Below, one piece after another: positions 13,375 through 20,744 of a stretch of DNA of 20,744 nt. A program made the translations under genes and the position numbers. Each line of letters begins with the position of its first letter. The first letter of the stretch is position 1. The notes under the pieces were generated by a model. The model was given only the letters and a program-made list of their open reading frames with translations. It made no database searches and was not told the DNA's origin. Source of the DNA: Nitrospinaceae bacterium (GTDB lineage: Bacteria; Nitrospinota; Nitrospinia; Nitrospinales; VA-1); contig JAJDBI010000223.1 in the NCBI GenBank assembly GCA_029261435.1, positions 1 through 20,744 on the forward strand. The letters run 5' to 3'.

Positions 13375-14628
13375 ATGTCTGAACTTCCCAAAAGCCTCAA
13401 AGCGGTTGCACTTCCCGAAAAGAATCAAGACGACCGTTTTGCCACAGCCCCGGAACTTGAAGTTGAAAATTCCTACAAAATTATTGACCCCGATAGCCAG
13501 TCAACCTGGGGATTTATATCCATTGATAATACACAGAGAGGGCCGGGTCTTGGTGGCATTCGCATGGTTCAGAATCTCAGCTTGAATGAAATCATGCGAC
13601 TGGCACGGGTTATGACATTAAAAAACAGTGCGGCCTGTCTACCCTATGGAGGGGCAAAAGCAGGAATCATTCTGAAGTCAAGTGAATTGGTTGAGAATAC
13701 AGCATACAGGGAGGAGTTAATTGAAAAACTTGCCGATTGCTTGTTTGAGTTACCCGACTACGCCCCGGCCCCAGATATGGGAACCAATGAGAAAGACATC
13801 CAAATAATTCACAATAATCATTCGCACAAACTGGTTGCTGAAAAACATTCACGAGGTGGAGCAGGAAGACCTTTGGAAAATGGTGGTATCCCTATCGATG
13901 ATTGGGAGCTCACAGCCCATGGGTTATTTTCTGCTGCTAAAGCACTTGAATTCATAGACGAACAATTAATTTTGTCTGGTACTAAATTTGTGGTTCAGGG
14001 GTTTGGAAATGTTGGGGCTCCTACAGCTATAAAACTTCAGGAGTTGGGAGCAATTTTGGTCGGGGCCTCTGACATAAATGTCGCGCTGTGGAATCCAAAC
14101 GGATTAGATGCTTACGCATTGAACAAAGTTCGCAAGGAACACGGAGGCCTTAATAACTATCCGCTTGATGTGTGCAAAAAGTTTTCACCAGACAAACTCG
14201 ACTGGCTCCTCGAGGCCCCCTGCGACATCCTGATTCCATCAGCCAGACCCGATGCCATCACTGCACGTAACGCCGACCGCATTCAATGTCGATATATTCT
14301 TCAAGGAGCGAATACTCCCAGCAGTAAACCGGTAGAATATTATCTACATCATCACCGTAATATCTTGTCACTCACAGATTTCATTGTGAATGCCGGTGGG
14401 GTGATTGGCTGTGCAGTTGAAAGAAACTTAATAGTGGATAATCCTTACACCGAAAAAGTAAAGCAGGTCGGACTCAGAAGCTATGTGGAAAAATTGATCG
14501 ACAAAACCATCACCAAAAATGTTTGCGATACATACTCACGCATGCAAAACAGTAGTGACACCATTTTCAGGGATGCCGCCTGGGAATTAGCTCTGGAAAG
14601 GTTAGACAATCAGGAAATATGGCTATGA
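13375..14628 (+). CDS. Glu/Leu/Phe/Val dehydrogenase (amino-acid dehydrogenase)
   Basis: NAD(P)-dependent oxidative deaminase of the ELFV family, 417 residues, the length of catabolic/anabolic hexameric glutamate dehydrogenases. The substrate domain holds GPGLGGIRM (56-64), MTLKNSA with Lys83, LPYGGAKAGI (89-98) with catalytic Lys95, and PAPDMGTNE (131-139) with Asp134. The Rossmann domain has VVQGFGNVG (206-214), and Asp233 at the end of the second strand favours NAD over NADP. Glutamate is the most likely substrate by length, but the more leucine-dehydrogenase-like APDMGTNE context means branched-chain substrates are not excluded. The ATG has a weak purine-rich stretch (AAGAAG) in front. 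It ends 2 bases from the convergent adenylyl cyclase gene. Confidence 0.88.
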   Translation: MSELPKSLKAVALPEKNQDDRFATAPELEVENSYKIIDPDSQSTWGFISIDNTQRGPGLGGIRMVQNLSLNEIMRLARVMTLKNSAACLPYGGAKAGIILKSSELVENTAYREELIEKLADCLFELPDYAPAPDMGTNEKDIQIIHNNHSHKLVAEKHSRGGAGRPLENGGIPIDDWELTAHGLFSAAKALEFIDEQLILSGTKFVVQGFGNVGAPTAIKLQELGAILVGASDINVALWNPNGLDAYALNKVRKEHGGLNNYPLDVCKKFSPDKLDWLLEAPCDILIPSARPDAITARNADRIQCRYILQGANTPSSKPVEYYLHHHRNILSLTDFIVNAGGVIGCAVERNLIVDNPYTEKVKQVGLRSYVEKLIDKTITKNVCDTYSRMQNSSDTIFRDAAWELALERLDNQEIWL

Positions 14629-14630
14629 GA

Positions 14631-16535
14631 TTATTTTTCCTTCATCACAACTATTCCAAGCCAGTTTTCAGGAGGACTGGCAATATATTCCCGGCACCTT
14701 TCTGACATATTTTTACTTGGAATATCGTCACTGGTTTTAAATAAAGAAGTAAAAACTTCTTCAGCCAGAATGAACTCCCCTTTTCGATATAAGGTCAGCG
14801 CCTTTTCATAATCTGATTTTATTCGAATTTGTTCGGGGGTTGCACTTTTACTTTCTGCCATCACTTCAAATATTTGAGCACCCTGAGCTCTGCCTTTTAC
14901 TTGAATCGTATCCAGTTCCCTGAGAAGAAGGTCATGCTCCACATTTTTCTTGGTGAACACATCAATGATTATATCGGTCCCATACATTTTATTTATTCCT
15001 TCCAACCTGGAGCTATAATTAACAGTGTCACCAATACAGGTATATTCGAGATTCTTTTCAGAGCCAATATTTCCGACAATCATATGGCCCGTTGCTACTC
15101 CCACCCGCATTCTAATTTCAGGGAGTCCTTTAGCCAGCCATTGTGGACGTAATATTTTAAGCTCAGATTGCATATTCAGAGCAGCCTGACATGCCAATAG
15201 AGAATGGTTCCCGGGAGTAAATGGAGGTCCCCAGAAAGCCATGATGGCATCTCCAATATATTTATCTAAAATACCATGAGTCTTAGATATTTCTTCCGTC
15301 ATAGCACCCAGGTATTCATTTAATAATTGAATCAAAGATTCTGGAGCCATGGTTTCACTGAAACTGGTGAAATTGGCCACATCGCAGAACAAAACAGATT
15401 GATAACTTCTAGTTCCACCAGGTAAAATATTTTCGGGGTTTGAAAGTATGTTTTCAACGATCGAAGGATGAACGTATTTTCCGAAAGTATCCTGAATATA
15501 TTTCTTTTCTCTAAGTCCTTTGAGCATGTGATTAAAAGCATTCGATAGCTTCCCCACTTCGTCACGTGAGGTGTGTTTTATTTCAAAGTCGTAGTTTCCA
15601 TCTATTACACCCTTTGTACCAGCCAACAAGGACCTTAAGGGCATGGCTATTCTTCTTGCAAAAAGTATGGAAAACAGGATCCCCACGAGCAATACAGCTA
15701 AACCAGACACCAAAATATTATTCTGAATTTCCTTGAAGGGTATTAAAGCATAATCCAGATTAGTGGCGTAAATGAAACCAGCACCATTATCATATGAACC
15801 TCTCTGAGTAATATAACGATCACCCGCTATCTGTATCATTCCCGAACCACTTGGAACCAGCGTCAACTTCTCAATGACATTTTCACCAAATTCTTCGGAT
15901 ACATTATCTGCTACAATTTTGGAATCGCTAAAAAACACAATTTGCAAGGCATTCTGTTCCAGCTTAGTTCCGATCAAACCTTCCACCCATTGATCATCTA
16001 TGTGCTTAACAACTATCATCACTCCTAACGCATATTCATCCGATAATGATTCTTTTAATGGTAAAGCTACCGAGCTCATCAATTTACCGTCACCAGAAAT
16101 CATCCCACGTCTGTCATTTCCCGTTTCCAAAACATCTTTGATGGGAAACCTGTCAATATTATCTAATACCCATTTTTCAACCTTTTCATCTGTTGGATAA
16201 ATCCCCCGAATATTAAAAGAATCGTCAACCATGAAAACCCAATCTGCTTCGGTATCACGGGCGATCTCTTCAGAGAATGAGTAGAAATTATCTTTTATCT
16301 GGGAAAGAAATGACCTGAATTTCTGGTCAAGAGTCAGTGTCTTGGAAAGTTTTAAGGTATGTACCTGTTCACGGTTTAACTGTTGATCAAACCTGGTATG
16401 AGCTTCTTTGAGCTCGGAGGATAAGCTCTTAATCTCAAATTGTTCGGTCTGACTATTTGTTATGTAAAGAGTCAATCCCAACAGAAGAGTGAAAAAAATG
16501 AAAAATGACAGGAATATTTTTACACTAAGTTTCAT
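14631..16535 (-). CDS. membrane-bound class III adenylyl cyclase with extracytoplasmic sensor
   Basis: A 634-residue receptor-type cyclase making cAMP from ATP. Order: transmembrane helix (7-26), a large extracytoplasmic domain of Cache-like character (about 27-272), a second helix (about 275-296), a HAMP linker (about 293-345), a class III catalytic domain (about 375-560) and a helical, TPR-like tail. Catalytic residues are complete: metal Asp385 in FCDVANF, Asp429 in YIGDAIMAFWG, and Asn506 and Arg510 in VNYSSRLE. Lys425 (DKYIGD) and Thr499 (YTCIGD) are the adenine-specifying pair, so cAMP rather than cGMP is expected. The ATG at 16535 replaces a TTG eight codons earlier. The start overlaps the upstream lipoprotein gene by 11 bases, so the three genes 14631-17846 form one coupled operon. 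No CRP-type gene is present in the window. Confidence 0.88.
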   Translation of the reverse strand: MKLSVKIFLSFFIFFTLLLGLTLYITNSQTEQFEIKSLSSELKEAHTRFDQQLNREQVHTLKLSKTLTLDQKFRSFLSQIKDNFYSFSEEIARDTEADWVFMVDDSFNIRGIYPTDEKVEKWVLDNIDRFPIKDVLETGNDRRGMISGDGKLMSSVALPLKESLSDEYALGVMIVVKHIDDQWVEGLIGTKLEQNALQIVFFSDSKIVADNVSEEFGENVIEKLTLVPSGSGMIQIAGDRYITQRGSYDNGAGFIYATNLDYALIPFKEIQNNILVSGLAVLLVGILFSILFARRIAMPLRSLLAGTKGVIDGNYDFEIKHTSRDEVGKLSNAFNHMLKGLREKKYIQDTFGKYVHPSIVENILSNPENILPGGTRSYQSVLFCDVANFTSFSETMAPESLIQLLNEYLGAMTEEISKTHGILDKYIGDAIMAFWGPPFTPGNHSLLACQAALNMQSELKILRPQWLAKGLPEIRMRVGVATGHMIVGNIGSEKNLEYTCIGDTVNYSSRLEGINKMYGTDIIIDVFTKKNVEHDLLLRELDTIQVKGRAQGAQIFEVMAESKSATPEQIRIKSDYEKALTLYRKGEFILAEEVFTSLFKTSDDIPSKNMSERCREYIASPPENWLGIVVMKEK

Positions 16536-17241
16536 TTTTGCTTTGCAAAATTTTATCAACAGATAGAATCTGGTTTACTTCAATATTCTCCCCGGCTTTA
16601 ACAATTATAGTCTTTTCTACATACCCCAACCTCCAAAACCAGAATAAAATTTTATATTGGCCGGGGTTAAGATTTTCCACTGAATATTTATCACCCGATG
16701 AATGCTGCTGACCAATAAGTCCTCGTCGAGACAAGAGCGTTGTCATCAAAGATTCATTTTCATCACTTCCAAGTTCTAACTCGCCTTCCTGCTGGACAGT
16801 TATCATAGAACGCTCGCCAGGCTTGATTGGAGAATAGACTTGAATTTCGTCATCTCTCCCGGCAATAAAAAAAGTAAGCGTACTGGATGAGTTATTCTGC
16901 ACCCATAATCTGTCGCCTTTAGCGATTGCCAGAGACCTGTGAGACATTCTTTTGTTATTTGCGACAAGTAAATGATCATTTCCACCAGAAAATGAAGAAT
17001 CAAGAATACATACAAACAACTCTTTCAGCTTCTCATAGTTGACCATTTGTTCGGTAAAAACAACTCTTCCATCGCCTCCATAGAAGCCATCATTGTCTTT
17101 TGAGGCTTTGGCTATAATATCTTTGTGACTCTCCGCTGTGACGGTTCCATATATGGCTCCTTTTCCAGGTTTAAGTTCAGGACCCGAGGAGCATGAAGCT
17201 AAAGAAATAAGAATTAAAATTACAGGAAAAATTTTTATCAT
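16525..17241 (-). CDS. lipoprotein with degenerate cupredoxin-like fold
   Basis: A 238-residue lipoprotein: a signal sequence ending in a lipobox LASC with Cys17 lipidated. Asp does not follow the Cys, so outer-membrane sorting is plausible. The mature protein parallels the cupredoxin encoded just upstream. An N-terminal strand GAIYGTVTA corresponds to ISGEVKV; AIAKGDRLWVQNNSSSTLTF corresponds to VVSPGDKVQFLNDE; and the C-terminal β-sandwich-like YSVENLNPGQYKILF corresponds to FILPNIPQGNWILK. The copper ligands are not retained: the His position reads TFFI and the Cys-x-x-His stretch reads GSDENESLM. It overlaps the cupredoxin gene by ATGA and the cyclase gene by 11 bases. A ligand or partner-binding role for the cyclase sensor is inference. 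Confidence 0.65.
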   Translation of the reverse strand: MIKIFPVILILISLASCSSGPELKPGKGAIYGTVTAESHKDIIAKASKDNDGFYGGDGRVVFTEQMVNYEKLKELFVCILDSSFSGGNDHLLVANNKRMSHRSLAIAKGDRLWVQNNSSSTLTFFIAGRDDEIQVYSPIKPGERSMITVQQEGELELGSDENESLMTTLLSRRGLIGQQHSSGDKYSVENLNPGQYKILFWFWRLGYVEKTIIVKAGENIEVNQILSVDKILQSKNET

Positions 17242-17846
17242 TTTTTCACCACCTTCAATTCAACAGCTTCATGTGATGAGCCTGTCACTGAAATATTTAT
17301 CGGGGTGAATTTATATCTACGATGAGAAACATACATTTTGAGAATCCAATTTCCCTGAGGAATATTTGGCAAAATAAAGCTACCGGGCTTATCCAAAACC
17401 ACAAAATGTCTTGTGTTTAATGAAACCAGCCGACCTTCCATTAATTTGTGAACAGAACAATAAAAATTCCCCGAACCATTTTTATCGACTGTTACTTCCA
17501 AAACAGATCCCTTTTCCCCCAAGCCCAAATCAAAATTCTTTAGTTTGCTGAGAGAATATATATTGTGGTCAATTTCTCTATCCTCATCATTTAAGAACTG
17601 AACCTTATCACCAGGACTCACTACAATGAGATCAGGGCTAAACCTTCTGCCCTTTTGCATAATCTTATGCACTACAGGGTCACGTAGAATATTGGATGGT
17701 TCTGCTGGCACCAAATATACAACAAGGTTTTTAAGGTTTTTGCCTCCCTCAACTTTCACTTCACCGCTTATATGATGAGCTTCAGCTTTAGCAAACAAAA
17801 CAAAAGTCAGCAACACAGAAAATAGAATTAACCTTGTTAGAAACAT
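17238..17846 (-). CDS. periplasmic cupredoxin (methylamine-utilisation-protein-like)
   Basis: A 202-residue exported protein with signal peptide MFLTRLILFSVLLTFVLFAKAEA, cut before HHISGEV. The body is a plastocyanin-like domain: VVSPGDKVQFLNDED, then His in DHNIYS, then NFYCSVHKLMEG, which supplies Cys, His and Met. This is a complete type 1 copper set (His-Cys-His-Met). A C-terminal β-rich segment (GSFILPNIPQGNWILK) resembles carboxypeptidase-regulatory-like domains. Such proteins carry electrons or bind copper in the periplasm; no redox partner is encoded nearby. Start choice: AGGA (17856-17859) lies 9 bases before the ATG at 17846 but 0-3 bases before two upstream ATGs, so I use 17846. 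First gene of a three-gene operon with the lipoprotein and adenylyl cyclase. Confidence 0.78.
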   Translation of the reverse strand: MFLTRLILFSVLLTFVLFAKAEAHHISGEVKVEGGKNLKNLVVYLVPAEPSNILRDPVVHKIMQKGRRFSPDLIVVSPGDKVQFLNDEDREIDHNIYSLSKLKNFDLGLGEKGSVLEVTVDKNGSGNFYCSVHKLMEGRLVSLNTRHFVVLDKPGSFILPNIPQGNWILKMYVSHRRYKFTPINISVTGSSHEAVELKVVKK

Positions 17847-17855
17847 ACGCATCAT

Positions 17856-17859
17856 TCCT
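17856..17859 (-). promoter_or_regulatory. ribosome-binding site that selects the cupredoxin start
   Basis: AGGA on the minus strand. Three in-frame ATGs follow at spacing 0, 3 and 9 bases; only the last (17846) is well placed, and it also gives the most typical signal peptide. Confidence 0.45.
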
Positions 17860-17913
17860 GCAAGCAAAAGAATTTACATATACATATGATATTCCATATT
17901 ACTAAATTTGGGG

Positions 17914-17938
17914 GGAATTTATGCTATGCATAACTTCC
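17914..17938. repeat. 25-bp inverted repeat upstream of the cupredoxin operon
   Basis: GGAATTTATGC and GCATAACTTCC flank a TAT centre and match at 10 of 11 arm positions. The inner 15 bases are a perfect dyad around TAT. It lies 68-92 bases upstream of the cupredoxin ATG and about 90 bases after the hemC stop. No T-run follows on either strand, so an operator fits better than a terminator. Confidence 0.5.
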
Positions 17939-18029
17939 TCTACTACTAATAGACAAAGATATCCACGTAAGAGACGGAATTTGAATTGTTTTGGGAAGTT
18001 TTTAAAGAGCTAACTGCTGCAGTGGTTAT

Positions 18030-18959
18030 TCACGTTGCATGAATTTCTTGCATGATTTTATCGCCGCCCATTTCCAAAAGTGTGTTGCCCAACTCTCTAC
18101 CTATCGATTTGGCATCGACTTTGTTACCTTTAGATTCTGTTTGATGAACTGTCTTTCCGTCTAGACTTGCTACCAGCCCTTTTAAAGTTATTTCATCCTC
18201 TTCGATTGTTGCAAATGCACCTATGGGTACATTACAACCACCTTCAAGTTGGGTGACAACTGCTCTTTCTGCGTCCAAAGCCAAATGTGTGTCTTCATCA
18301 TCCATTTCAGCCAGAAGAATCTGATTATCGACATCATGTTTTCTTGACTCAATCCCAACAGCACCCTGCCCCATCGCCGGCAATAAAATTTCAGGGCTGA
18401 TTATTTCTGAAATTTTATCTTCCCATCCCATACGAATGAGACCTGCCGCTGCTAGAATGATCGCATCAAGACCTTCTGTCTCCAGTTTTTTGATTCTGGT
18501 GTCAAGGTTACCTCGAAGAGGAACCAAGTCGAGGTCTGGACGATAGTGGAGCAATTGCGACATCCTTCTTAAACTGCCTGTACCTACTTTTGCTCCTTTT
18601 GGAAGATCATCCAACTTGATATTATTTTTAGAGATCAAAGCATCAAAAGGATTCTCCCTCTTTGTCACTGCCGCGATGCACAATGCAAACGGGAACTTTA
18701 TCGGCATGTCTTTCATGCTATGGACAGCAAAATCGACTTCGTTCCTCAACATGGCTTCTTCGAGTTCCTTAACAAATAAACCTTTGCCACCTATTTTGGC
18801 CAACGGGACATCTTGAATCTTATCACCAGACGTTTTTATGATGATAATCTCTACAGCAATATCAGGATTCTGTGCCTCTAACAGGCCTTTGATCCAATTA
18901 GACTGCCACAATGCCAGGGGACTCCCCCTGCTGCCGATTTTAATTTTTCGGGGTTCCAT
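18030..18959 (-). CDS. hemC: porphobilinogen deaminase (hydroxymethylbilane synthase)
   Basis: Cytosolic enzyme that condenses four porphobilinogens into hydroxymethylbilane in tetrapyrrole synthesis. It is 309 residues, normal length. Signature residues are visible: IGSRGSPLALWQ (8-19), KTSGD (42-46), GGKGLFVKELE (57-67), HSMKDMP with Asp84 (catalytic), GTGSLRRMSQL (127-136), LRGNLDTR (148-155) and GGCNVPIG, where Cys242 carries the dipyrromethane cofactor; the numbering coincides with E. coli HemC. The ATG follows the hemA stop directly (TGAATG, no spacer), so it is translationally coupled to hemA. hemD and hemB do not follow: the next gene is the cupredoxin operon across 183 bases, so the heme operon seems to end here. 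Confidence 0.95.
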   Translation of the reverse strand: MEPRKIKIGSRGSPLALWQSNWIKGLLEAQNPDIAVEIIIIKTSGDKIQDVPLAKIGGKGLFVKELEEAMLRNEVDFAVHSMKDMPIKFPFALCIAAVTKRENPFDALISKNNIKLDDLPKGAKVGTGSLRRMSQLLHYRPDLDLVPLRGNLDTRIKKLETEGLDAIILAAAGLIRMGWEDKISEIISPEILLPAMGQGAVGIESRKHDVDNQILLAEMDDEDTHLALDAERAVVTQLEGGCNVPIGAFATIEEDEITLKGLVASLDGKTVHQTESKGNKVDAKSIGRELGNTLLEMGGDKIMQEIHAT

Positions 18960-20240
18960 TCAATCGTCCAAATGAAATAAATGTCGAATGGCTTTTAAAT
19001 AAACATGGCCATCCTGTGACTGGGTTTTCTTTTTCAAATTGATCGTGGGCTTATGTAGAATCTTATTGACCAATGATTGAGTCAGTTGATGAATTGCCTT
19101 CTGATCATTATCTGAAAGATGGGTGAGTGTCTTGAGTGTTTTATCCACTTCATTGAGACGCATCACTTCGGCACGGTTGCGCATTTCAACAATCGTGGGA
19201 ACAGCGTCCAGCGTGGAAAACCAGTTGTTAAAATTTGTGACTTCCTGCTGAATGATCTCCATCGCGCTCTCAGCTTCTTTTTGCCGTTCCTCCATATTCG
19301 CGTTCACCACATTTTGCAGATCATCGATGTCATACAAATAAACATTTTCCAAGTCGTTCACTTCCGGAGCAATATCCCGGGGAACTGCAATATCGATAAG
19401 AAATATGGGCTTGTTTTTTCTCTTATCTATCGCCTGCTCGATCATTTCCTTCGAGATGATAAAATTGGGTGCGGCAGTCGAAGTGATCACAATATCTGCC
19501 CTATACAACTCTTCCTTAAAAGCATCAAATCCCAAGGCACAGCCATTTAAGGTTTGAGCCAGAGAAACAGCTCTCTCATAGGTTCTGCTAGCGACATACA
19601 CTGTTTTTACACCATAGGATATAAGGTGTTTTGCCGCAAGTTCGGCCATTTCACCGGTCCCCACCAACATAACAGAATGATTTTCCAAGTCTTCAAAGAT
19701 TTTCTTAGCCAACTCCACAGCAGCCGAACTGATAGAAACTCCGCGCTCAGAAATACCAGTTTCTTCCCTAACTTTTTTCGCTACATTAAAGGCCTTTTCA
19801 AATAGCTGATTCAGTACCAGCCCGGTTGAACTTGATGCACGGGCAGTGCTATAAGCGTCTTTCACTTGTCCGAGTATCTGTGCCTCGCCCAGAATCATCG
19901 AGTCCAGACTTGCAGAAACTCTGAAAAGATGTTCGACGGCTTGATTATCTGTGTAGCTGTAGAAATATTGATTCAGACTACCCCGTGATATACCATGATA
20001 GTCACAAATGAAATCTTTTAGAAGCTTGATACCCTGATCGGTGTCATCAACGCGAGCGTAAATTTCAACTCGATTACAGGTTGAAAGAATGATGTTCTCG
20101 GCAATTTCCGGGCGGCTTACCAGTTGCTCCAAAGAAGCTTCCAGTTTGACTTGATTGAAAGCCAGTTTCTCACGGATTTCCACAGGGGTTGCCTTATGGT
20201 TGACCCCGACAAGAACAAGATTTGGTTCGGTTGATATCAT
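18960..20240 (-). CDS. hemA: glutamyl-tRNA reductase
   Basis: First committed enzyme of C5-pathway tetrapyrrole synthesis; reduces glutamyl-tRNA(Glu) to glutamate-1-semialdehyde with NADPH. It is 426 residues, full length. GVNHKATPVEIREKLAF (12-28) and the nucleophile Cys55 in STCNRVEIY mark the catalytic domain. ASLDSMILGEAQILGQVKDAY (about 109-129) is the family signature. SSAAVELAKKIF and MLVGTGEMAELAAKHL mark the NADPH domain, with IDIAVPRDI downstream, and the C-terminal helices form the dimerisation domain. Its start overlaps the end of the CcsA/HemX-like gene by ATGA. The N-terminal residues that set heme-regulated stability in enteric bacteria are not evident. Use of this enzyme means ALA comes from glutamate, not from glycine and succinyl-CoA. 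Confidence 0.95.
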   Translation of the reverse strand: MISTEPNLVLVGVNHKATPVEIREKLAFNQVKLEASLEQLVSRPEIAENIILSTCNRVEIYARVDDTDQGIKLLKDFICDYHGISRGSLNQYFYSYTDNQAVEHLFRVSASLDSMILGEAQILGQVKDAYSTARASSSTGLVLNQLFEKAFNVAKKVREETGISERGVSISSAAVELAKKIFEDLENHSVMLVGTGEMAELAAKHLISYGVKTVYVASRTYERAVSLAQTLNGCALGFDAFKEELYRADIVITSTAAPNFIISKEMIEQAIDKRKNKPIFLIDIAVPRDIAPEVNDLENVYLYDIDDLQNVVNANMEERQKEAESAMEIIQQEVTNFNNWFSTLDAVPTIVEMRNRAEVMRLNEVDKTLKTLTHLSDNDQKAIHQLTQSLVNKILHKPTINLKKKTQSQDGHVYLKAIRHLFHLDD

Positions 20241-20744
20241 AAGATGTGCAGAAAATAAGTTCCGATTACCGTTACAAAGCCAAAAATCGCCCCTTGCGCA
20301 GCTTTTTTACCTCGTAACCCCACCAATATTCGGCCAAAAAAAACGAGGCTATAAATCAGCCACGTTGCCACGAGTGGTAAGGTTCGAGTCAGGTCCCAAG
20401 AGAAAAATGGCAGGTTCATTTGTGTGTTCGAAATTGAACCAGTCATAAAGCCTAAAGTGAATAACGGAAACCCTATCATTATCACCTTAAAGTTCAAATC
20501 GTCCAGAACTTCAAGGGATGGCATCCTGAAATACATGATGCCGAGTTTTTTCGATTTTACCTGATGTTCCTGAATTAAATACATGATTCCGGCGGCAAAT
20601 GCGATAGAAAACGCCGCATATCCCATGATCGACAAGGTTCGGTGCATGGTGAGCCAGAAACGCACCTCATCCGATTCTGGCACCAACGCCGCATCTTTTG
20701 ACAGGAACGCCGAAAATAACAAAACAATAAATACCAGAGGGATG
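20237..20744 (-). CDS. HemX/CcsA-like cytochrome c assembly membrane protein (partial)
   Basis: Only the C-terminal part is present; the reading frame runs off the window at 20744 with hydrophobic residues (IPLVFIVLLFSAF), so the true start lies outside. A TTG at 20722 is not the start. About five hydrophobic segments are visible. His in FWLTMHRTLSIMGYAAF is a likely heme ligand of the CcsA/CcmC fold. FSWDLTRTLPLVATWLIYS occupies the place of the tryptophan-rich WSWDPKETWALI motif but has lost much of it, as in HemX-type proteins. GRILVGLRGKKAAQGAIFGF and a last helix follow. HemX homologues upstream of hemA influence glutamyl-tRNA reductase level; CcsA moves heme for cytochrome c maturation. 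The gene overlaps hemA by 4 bases. Confidence 0.8.
   Translation of the reverse strand, partial: IPLVFIVLLFSAFLSKDAALVPESDEVRFWLTMHRTLSIMGYAAFSIAFAAGIMYLIQEHQVKSKKLGIMYFRMPSLEVLDDLNFKVIMIGFPLFTLGFMTGSISNTQMNLPFFSWDLTRTLPLVATWLIYSLVFFGRILVGLRGKKAAQGAIFGFVTVIGTYFLHIL

Noticed and set aside
14631..17846. CRP/cAMP binding sites for autoregulation of the cyclase operon
   Set aside because: No TGTGA-N6-TCACA-like site was found in this operon's upstream region or elsewhere in the intergenic DNA.
18000..18029. terminator behind hemC (ACTGCTGCAGT dyad)
   Set aside because: The dyad leaves only a 4-bp stem with a 3-base loop and no proper T-run on the minus strand.
1..20744. CRISPR array, tRNA/rRNA genes, insertion sequences
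   Set aside because: No regularly spaced repeat, cloverleaf-like segment, transposase or terminal inverted repeats were noticed; the only tandem repeat is the 3 x 15 bp array in the LRR gene.

Overview
The window looks like chromosomal DNA of a Gram-negative bacterium: lipoprotein and periplasmic signals, a membrane-anchored HtrA protease, polar-flagellum-type flagellin, a UbiE methyltransferase and a heme/cytochrome-c assembly operon. Gene content and moderate base composition would fit an uncultured marine lineage such as Nitrospinota or a deltaproteobacterial relative, but nothing in the sequence settles the taxon. No rRNA, tRNA, CRISPR array, transposase or prophage gene was seen. Gene density is high, with many overlapping or abutting genes.

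Layout. 1-3300: an asparagine-synthase-type amidotransferase, a PhzF-family isomerase and a small Zn-ribbon protein. 3400-6230: a DJ-1 family protein divergent from ubiE, which overlaps an HtrA/DegS-like protease gene; a CopZ-like copper-binding protein converges on it. 6230-6546: a 317-bp non-coding stretch with dyads and the flagellin leader. 6547-7711: a short, divergent flagellin followed by a FlgM-like anti-sigma factor. 7743-8285: a small leucine-rich-repeat protein. 8485-10810: a four-gene operon of two DUF1538 membrane proteins, a P-II-like protein and a two-CBS protein, read here as a regulated cation/proton antiporter. 10819-12413: a three-helix membrane protein with a pilin-like tail, a stand-alone Lcl/DUF1566 domain protein and a possible degenerate IscU/NifU-like protein. 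12416-14628: nadC, divergent from a Glu/Leu/Phe/Val dehydrogenase gene. 14631-17846: an overlapping three-gene operon of a periplasmic cupredoxin, a lipoprotein that looks like a copper-site-less copy of it, and a membrane adenylyl cyclase with an extracytoplasmic sensor. 18030-20744: the operon hemX/ccsA-like (cut by the window end) - hemA - hemC.

The two most system-like loci are the cupredoxin / pseudo-cupredoxin / adenylyl cyclase operon, which could carry a periplasmic redox or copper signal into cAMP, and the DUF1538 pair with two cytosolic nucleotide-sensor-type proteins. Most function calls rest on recognised motifs. Promoters, operators and RNA-binding sites are inferences from short patterns.
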